This document shows positions 5,933 to 10,318 of a stretch of 10,318 bases of DNA, one piece after another (positions within the stretch are counted from its first letter, which is position 1; the number at the start of each line of letters is the position of its first letter). Source of the stretch: Bacillota bacterium. Lineage in GTDB: Bacteria > Bacillota > Clostridia > Christensenellales > CAG-138. The notes under the pieces are model-generated. The model was not told the DNA's origin and made no database searches. It saw only the letters and a list, made by a program, of their open reading frames with translations. A program made the position numbers and the translations under genes. The stretch covers positions 1-10,318 of the forward strand of contig JAEZGQ010000235.1 in the NCBI GenBank assembly GCA_023416895.1, in the 5' to 3' direction.

Positions 5933-5965
5933 ATTTTCCCAAAACATTAAAACAAGGAGGCAATT

Positions 5966-7141
5966 ATGGAAGCACGCGAGGTATTCGACATCATCCGGCG
6001 GGATGCAGTGGACATCGTATCGGAAGAGGCGTTTTTTAAAAAGCTTACGAGCGGTAAAAAGCTCAGCGTAAAACTTGGCGCGGACCCCACAAGGCCCGAT
6101 CTTCACCTTGGGCATTCGGTAGTGCTGCGTAAACTTCGGCTTTTGCAGCGGCTTGGCCATGAGGTGATCTTTGTGATCGGTGATTTTACCGCCATGATCG
6201 GCGACCCCTCGGGCAAGAGCAAAACGCGCCCGCCGCTGAGCTTTGAACAAACACGCGAGAACGGAAAAACATACTTCGAGCAAGTCACAAAAATACTCGA
6301 CCCGCAGCATACGCGCATCGTCTACAATTCGGACTGGCTCAAAGTATTACGCTTTGAAGACGTATTGAAGCTTGCGGGCAAATTCACCCTCGCGCAGATT
6401 CTCGAGCGCAACGATTTTTCCTCGCGCTACAAAGAAGGCTCCCCCATCGGGCTTCACGAGCTTTTTTACCCGCTCATGCAGGGGTATGACTCGGTCGCCC
6501 TCCATGCGGACATAGAGATTGGCGGGAGCGACCAAACCTTCAATTTGCTCGTCGGCCGCTCGCTTCAGCGCGATTACGGGCAGGAAGCGCAGGATGTCAT
6601 TACCTTCCCTCTGTTGATCGGCTTAGATGGTACGGAAAAAATGAGCAAGTCGCTCAACAACTACATTGGGCTTAGCGAGCCCGCCGCGGACATGTATCAA
6701 AAGTGCATGCGCGTTCCCGATGCACTCCTTACCGATTACTTTCGCCTTACGACCGACCTTGTACCCTCCGATTACGCCTCGCTCATGGAAAGCGACATGC
6801 CCGCGGCACACGCGCTTTATGCAGATACCATCGCAACCATGTACTGCGGTAAGGAGGAGTCGCTTCAAGCAAAAGCGCGCTACCTTAGCGTAGCGGCGGG
6901 CGAAGCGCCCGAAGTCATGGAAGAGGTCGTTCTTAACGAACGCCCCAGAAATATTGCGGAGCTTGTAAGACTCTCAGGGCTTGCCGCCTCCAACTCCGAG
7001 GCGCGAAGGCTCATTGCAGGGAAAGGTATCCGCCTCGACGGCGCGCTTTTGGAAATGCCCGACGCACCTGTTCCCGAAGGAACTTCCTTTGTGCTCAAGC
7101 GGGGCAAAAACCGTTTTGTGCGCGTGCTCATGAAGGGATAA
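5966..7141 (+). CDS. tyrS: Tyrosyl-tRNA synthetase, TyrZ-like (type 2) form
   Basis: This 391-residue class I aminoacyl-tRNA synthetase joins tyrosine to tRNA-Tyr in the cytoplasm. The HIGH-type signature is HLGH at residues 47-50, after GADPTRPDL. The second signature is a true KMSKS (225-229), which places it in the bacterial type 2 (TyrZ-like) group rather than the KFGKS/KFGKT type 1 group. The C-terminal part (about 325-390) is an S4 RNA-binding domain, with LVRLSGLAASNSEARRLI and GKGIRLDG. The length fits the type 2 family. The start is ATG at 5966 with a strong AGGAGG at 5955-5960. It is controlled by the leader peptide/terminator described at 5792-5932. No clear terminator follows, so some transcripts may continue into queA. 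Confidence 0.95.
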   Translation: MEAREVFDIIRRDAVDIVSEEAFFKKLTSGKKLSVKLGADPTRPDLHLGHSVVLRKLRLLQRLGHEVIFVIGDFTAMIGDPSGKSKTRPPLSFEQTRENGKTYFEQVTKILDPQHTRIVYNSDWLKVLRFEDVLKLAGKFTLAQILERNDFSSRYKEGSPIGLHELFYPLMQGYDSVALHADIEIGGSDQTFNLLVGRSLQRDYGQEAQDVITFPLLIGLDGTEKMSKSLNNYIGLSEPAADMYQKCMRVPDALLTDYFRLTTDLVPSDYASLMESDMPAAHALYADTIATMYCGKEESLQAKARYLSVAAGEAPEVMEEVVLNERPRNIAELVRLSGLAASNSEARRLIAGKGIRLDGALLEMPDAPVPEGTSFVLKRGKNRFVRVLMKG

Positions 7142-7205
7142 AAGGTATACTTTTGGGTTTTGCTGCGGCGCTTTCTATAGGAAAAGACGTAACGTCCCGC
7201 AAAAC

Positions 7206-7234
7206 TTGCAAACAGGCCGCGTTTCCATTATAAT
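7206..7234 (+). promoter_or_regulatory. Candidate promoter of the queA-tgt-tsaE-tsaB operon
   Basis: TTGCAA (7206-7211; four of six) and a perfect TATAAT (7229-7234) are 17 bases apart. Transcription would begin near 7241. A short stem, TGGCG (7240-7244) with CGCCA (7254-7258), would then lie at the extreme 5' end, just before the AGGAG ribosome binding site at 7261-7265. Confidence 0.65.
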
Positions 7235-7276
7235 CAGCATGGCGCGCGAAAGCCGCCAAAAGGAGCCGTTGTTGCT

Positions 7277-8299
7277 TTGAAAACCAGTGATTTTTACTAT
7301 GACCTTCCGCAGGAGCTGATCGCGCAGACACCGCTTGAAGACCGAAGCGCCTCGCGCCTTTTGATATACTCCAAGCGGGAGAAAGCCATAAAAGACCTTG
7401 TGTTTACCGATATACTGGGTTATCTTCGCGCAGGTGACGTGCTCGTGCGAAATGTGACCCGCGTAATCCCCGCCCGCCTTCATGGCGTGCGCGAGGATAC
7501 CGGCGGGGTCATGGAATTTCTGCTTCTCAAGCGCATCGATCAAACGCGCTGGGAAGCCCTAGTCCGCCCGGGCAAGCGCGCAAAAAAGGGCCTTGTTTAC
7601 CGGATCAACGACGAGCTGAGCGCGCGCATTCTCGAGGAAACCGAGGGCGGCGGGCGCATTGTGGAAATGTTGTTTGACGGCGTTTTTGAAGAGGTGCTTG
7701 ACCGTGCAGGTGAAATGCCCCTGCCGCCGTACATCACCGAGCGCCTTACAGATGCACAGCGTTACCAAACGGTGTACGCGCGCGAACGCGGCTCCGCTGC
7801 CGCGCCGACAGCCGGGCTCCATTTTACCGACGCGCTTTTAAAGCAAATTGCGGCACTAGGCGTACAGACGGTGGATGTGCTACTGCATGTTGGGCTTGGC
7901 ACCTTCCGCCCGGTTTCGGCGGAAAATGTGGAAGAGCACCACATGCACGAGGAATATTTTGAGGTGAGCGCCGATGCCGCAAGCACCATCAACGCGGCGC
8001 GCGCCGCGGGCGGGCGCGTGTTTTGCGTAGGCACCACCTCCTGCCGCACGCTCGAAAGCGTAACCGACGACAGCGGCATCGTCCACGCAAAAAGCGGCTG
8101 GACGGGTATTTTCATTACCCCCGGATACCGCTTTAAGGCGGTAGACGCGCTAATCACCAACTTCCATCTGCCCGAATCCACACTTTTGATGCTCGTGAGC
8201 GCGCTTTGCAGCCGCGAGGAAATGCTTGAAGTATACGCGCATGCTGTGAAGGAACGTTACCGTTTCTTCTCCTTCGGCGATGCGATGCTTATTTTATAG
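7277..8299 (+). CDS. queA: S-adenosylmethionine:tRNA ribosyltransferase-isomerase
   Basis: The 340-residue enzyme transfers the ribosyl part of SAM to preQ1 already in tRNA, making epoxyqueuosine at position 34. Sequence landmarks are all present: the N-terminal KTSDFYYDLPQELIAQ, the substrate segment AAPTAGLHFT, the GLGTFRPV loop, the acidic/histidine stretch EEHHMHEEYFEV, CVGTTSCRTLES, and TNFHLPESTLLMLVSA near the C-terminus. The length is normal. The start is a TTG at 7277: the conserved N-terminus begins exactly there, no in-frame ATG lies upstream within range, and AGGAG is at 7261-7265 (11-base spacing, slightly long). It has its own promoter and is followed 15 bases later by tgt, its pathway partner. 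The enzyme is single-domain with no truncation. Confidence 0.95.
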   Translation: MKTSDFYYDLPQELIAQTPLEDRSASRLLIYSKREKAIKDLVFTDILGYLRAGDVLVRNVTRVIPARLHGVREDTGGVMEFLLLKRIDQTRWEALVRPGKRAKKGLVYRINDELSARILEETEGGGRIVEMLFDGVFEEVLDRAGEMPLPPYITERLTDAQRYQTVYARERGSAAAPTAGLHFTDALLKQIAALGVQTVDVLLHVGLGTFRPVSAENVEEHHMHEEYFEVSADAASTINAARAAGGRVFCVGTTSCRTLESVTDDSGIVHAKSGWTGIFITPGYRFKAVDALITNFHLPESTLLMLVSALCSREEMLEVYAHAVKERYRFFSFGDAMLIL

Positions 8300-8314
8300 A
8301 ACACGGAGAAGCGA

Positions 8315-9436
8315 ATGAAACCGTTTCGTTTTGAAGTCATCCACACCTGCAAGCAGTCGGGTGCGCGCCTCGGGCGGCTCTATACGCCGCACGGCGTGGT
8401 TGAAACCCCCTGCTATATGCCCGTTGGCACACAAGCAACCGTAAAGGCCATGACCCCGCGCGACTTAAAGGACGCGGGCGCATCCATCATTCTCGCAAAC
8501 ACCTACCACCTGTTCGAGCGCCCCGGGCACGAGCTTGTTCGCGAAGCGGGCGGGCTTCATAGCTTTATGCGCTGGGACAGGCCCATTCTCACAGATTCGG
8601 GCGGTTTTCAGGTATTCAGCCTTTCGGCTGCCAACAAAATTCACGAAAACGGCGTAGAGTTCCGCTCACTTCTCGATGGACGTAGGCATTTTTTCACTCC
8701 CGAAAGCGTGATGGAGGTTGAACAGGCGCTTGGGGCGGACATTGCCATGGCATTTGACGAATGTGCCCCCTACCCCTGCGACGAAGCCTATGCACGCGCT
8801 GCCATGCAGCGCACACACCGCTGGGCGGTACGCTGTAAACAGGCGCATACGCGCGAGGATCAGGCGCTTTTCTGCATTGTGCAGGGCGGCACGTACAAGC
8901 ACTTGCGCGTCGAAAGCGCAAAGTTCATGACCGACCTCGACTGTATCGGCTACGGCATCGGCGGGCTTTCCGTGGGCGAACCGAAGCCGTTGATGTACGA
9001 AATGCTCGAAGAGTTGATGCCGCATATGCCCAAGGATAAGCCCCGCTACCTCATGGGCGTTGGCAGCCCCGACTGCCTTGTTGAGGGCGTGCTCCGCGGG
9101 GTAGACATGTTCGACTGCGTGCTCCAAACACGCATCGCGAGAAACGGCCTTGCCCTTACCTCATACGGCAAACGCATGTTAAGAAACGCTCAATTTGAGC
9201 GCGATTTTTCGCCCATTGAGGAAAATTGCGACTGTTACGCCTGCCAAAACGGCTTTACGCGCGCCTACATCCGCCACCTTGTAAAAGCGAAGGAAATTTT
9301 GGCTGCGCAGCTTATCACCATGCACAACCTCCGCTTCTCTATCAGGCTTATGGAGCGCGTGCGCGAGGCTATTTTAAACGACAGGCTGCTTGATTTGCGC
9401 CGCGAGCTTATGGAGCAGGGCGCTTACAATTATTGA
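8315..9436 (+). CDS. tgt: Queuine/preQ1 tRNA-guanine transglycosylase
   Basis: The 373-residue enzyme exchanges guanine 34 of tRNA-Tyr, -His, -Asn and -Asp for preQ1, the step before QueA. It is a TIM barrel with a zinc subdomain. Asp94 in LTDSGGFQVF is the conserved active-site acid, Asp267 in MFDCVLQTR is the nucleophile, and the zinc ligands are Cys305, Cys307, Cys310 and about His337 (C-x-C-x2-C...MHNL). IVQGG and GIGGLSVGE segments are also intact. One oddity is that the nearly invariant Pro of the D-C-V-x-P-T-R motif is Gln271 (codon CAA at 9125-9127). The start is ATG at 8315 with CGGAGA just upstream. It follows queA by 15 bases and precedes tsaE by one base, so the genes are almost certainly co-transcribed. 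No preQ1 riboswitch is visible in front of the pair. Confidence 0.95.
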   Translation: MKPFRFEVIHTCKQSGARLGRLYTPHGVVETPCYMPVGTQATVKAMTPRDLKDAGASIILANTYHLFERPGHELVREAGGLHSFMRWDRPILTDSGGFQVFSLSAANKIHENGVEFRSLLDGRRHFFTPESVMEVEQALGADIAMAFDECAPYPCDEAYARAAMQRTHRWAVRCKQAHTREDQALFCIVQGGTYKHLRVESAKFMTDLDCIGYGIGGLSVGEPKPLMYEMLEELMPHMPKDKPRYLMGVGSPDCLVEGVLRGVDMFDCVLQTRIARNGLALTSYGKRMLRNAQFERDFSPIEENCDCYACQNGFTRAYIRHLVKAKEILAAQLITMHNLRFSIRLMERVREAILNDRLLDLRRELMEQGAYNY

Positions 9437-9437
9437 T

Positions 9438-9902
9438 ATGGAAGTCATGGTATTTAAAAACCTGAGCGAAGCGGACACCGAACGCCTCGGAAAGAAGCTT
9501 TCTAAAACGCTGTTCCCGGGCGCGTTTCTCGCGCTGTACGGCGACCTTGGCGCGGGAAAAACCGCGTTTACGCGCGCCTTAGCAACCGAGCTTGGCGTAG
9601 AGGACGTAATGAGCCCCACCTTCACCATCGTGCGCGAGCACGAAACGAAAAGCGGCATGAAGCTTTTCCACTTCGACGCATACCGTTTGAGCGGTGCGGA
9701 CGAGCTTTACCAAATCGGCTTTGACGATTACCTTGCCCAAAACGGAATAATCGCCATGGAATGGTGCGAAAACGTGCCCGAGTCGCTTCCCGCCGAACGG
9801 CTCGAAATTCATATTTGGGGAAGCGGCGGTGAACCGCGCACCATCGAATTTGTGCCGTACGGCGCGCGACATGAAGCCATGCTGGAGGGGTTGAAATTAT
9901 GA
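9438..9902 (+). CDS. tsaE: tRNA threonylcarbamoyladenosine biosynthesis ATPase TsaE
   Basis: This is a small P-loop ATPase of 154 residues that works with TsaB and TsaD in making t6A37 on ANN-decoding tRNAs. The Walker A motif is GDLGAGKT (35-42). The family-specific SPTF (59-62), HFDAYRL (78-84) and MEWCEN (107-112) segments are all present. ATG at 9438 starts one base after the tgt stop and gives the normal family length; an internal ATG at 9447 would remove three residues and cannot be excluded. Neither has a good ribosome binding site, so translation probably depends on coupling to tgt. It ends with an ATGA overlap with tsaB. Confidence 0.92.
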   Translation: MEVMVFKNLSEADTERLGKKLSKTLFPGAFLALYGDLGAGKTAFTRALATELGVEDVMSPTFTIVREHETKSGMKLFHFDAYRLSGADELYQIGFDDYLAQNGIIAMEWCENVPESLPAERLEIHIWGSGGEPRTIEFVPYGARHEAMLEGLKL

Positions 9903-10318
9903 TGCTTTTGAGCGTTTCCACCTCGGGAAGCGTCGCCTCGGCGGCGCTCATGAAAGACGGAGCACTTCTCGCGCTTGTCAAAAACGAATCCGGTCTTACC
10001 CATTCCGAAACCATTTTGCCGCTTTGCGAAGCGCTTTTTGCAAAATTCAACCTTACTGCGGATGAAATCGACGCGTATGCCGTGGACGTTGGCCCCGGCT
10101 CGTTTACGGGTGTGCGCATCGGCGTATGCGCCGTGAACGCCATGGCCGCGGCAACACAAAAGCAGGTATTCGGCGTTTGCGCGCTAGACGGGCTGTATGA
10201 AAGCGCAAGAAATCACACGGGCGTTTGCTCGCTCATCGACGCAAAAGCAGGTAAGGTATACGCCGCACATTACGAAAACGAAGCAATTCTTCTTCCGCCA
10301 ACCGCAACCACCATCAAC
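9899..10318 (+). CDS. tsaB: tRNA threonylcarbamoyladenosine biosynthesis protein TsaB (3' truncated by window)
   Basis: 140 codons are visible and the frame is still open at the last base. The product is the ASKHA-fold partner of TsaD and TsaE in t6A synthesis. The family signature HSETILP (35-41) and VDVGPGSFTGVRIG (62-75) are clear. The N-terminal strand reads LLSVSTSG, so the Asp common in the I-D-T-S version of this loop is replaced by Ser. ATG at 9899 overlaps the tsaE stop (ATGA) and has GGAGGGG at 9884-9890; the next codon is also ATG. In many genomes rimI and tsaD follow, and they would be expected beyond the window. Confidence 0.92.
   Translation, partial: MMLLSVSTSGSVASAALMKDGALLALVKNESGLTHSETILPLCEALFAKFNLTADEIDAYAVDVGPGSFTGVRIGVCAVNAMAAATQKQVFGVCALDGLYESARNHTGVCSLIDAKAGKVYAAHYENEAILLPPTATTIN

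Larger units (their letters stand above)
5658..5965 (+). other. 308-base non-genic interval: rlmA-tyrS leader region
   Basis: In order this stretch holds a short A/T-rich spacer, a 16-base palindrome, the leader promoter, the leader peptide gene, the attenuator structures with terminator, and the tyrS ribosome binding site. Little of it is unaccounted for, apart from about 30 bases between the palindrome and the -35 box. I see no terminator with a T tract for rlmA. Confidence 0.6.

Noticed and set aside
5730..6071. Longer open frame in another phase across the tyrS leader and tyrS start
   Set aside because: It crosses the terminator and overlaps tyrS, has no ribosome binding site, and its protein has no recognisable family; the real leader frame is 5792-5884.
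7239..7280. 13-codon frame whose TGA overlaps the queA TTG start
   Set aside because: Its ATG lies at or before the predicted transcript start and has no ribosome binding site; it would exist only in readthrough RNA from tyrS.

Overview
All ten protein genes, plus one short leader-peptide gene, lie on the + strand. The window suggests a low-oxygen Bacillota (Clostridia-like) chromosome. The reasons are strong GGAGG-type ribosome binding sites, SigA-type promoters, intrinsic terminators, moderately high G+C, a flavin/Fe-S redox operon typical of anaerobic Firmicutes, and Firmicute-type versions of the housekeeping genes. I cannot name a genus from the sequence alone.

Region 1 (1-3740) is the end of a redox operon. 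It holds the 3' end of a GlpA-like flavoprotein with a [2Fe-2S] BFD domain, an FAD/NAD(P) oxidoreductase, a small cysteine-rich DUF1667 protein, and a large FAD oxidase resembling alkyl-dihydroxyacetonephosphate synthase. The first three genes overlap by ATGA, and a strong intrinsic terminator closes the operon. The set suggests oxidation of a small hydroxy or phospho-substrate with electron transfer through flavins and Fe-S centres. The substrate is not readable from the sequence.

Region 2 (3741-4808) is a GntR/FCD-family regulator transcribed alone between its own promoter and terminator, with a palindrome over the predicted start of transcription. It is the obvious candidate regulator of region 1.

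Region 3 (4653-5657) is an rlmA-type 23S rRNA guanine methyltransferase with its own promoter and a hairpin directly in front of its ribosome binding site.

Region 4 (5658-7141) is tyrS, and its leader is the most striking part of the window. The 308-base gap upstream holds a promoter, a ribosome binding site, and a 30-codon leader peptide gene with three tyrosine codons in a five-codon stretch. It also holds a complete set of alternative RNA pairings: a tyrosine-codon hairpin, a 22-pair antiterminator, and a 14-bp terminator with a U tract. This is the layout of a ribosome-stalling attenuator like those of trp, his and pheST, where a Firmicute tyrS would usually be expected to carry a T-box.

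Region 5 (7142-10318) holds queA, tgt, tsaE and the 5' part of tsaB, closely packed behind a queA promoter. The first two make queuosine at tRNA position 34 and the last two serve t6A at position 37. With tyrS and rlmA, the right-hand half of the window is a translation and RNA-modification neighbourhood.
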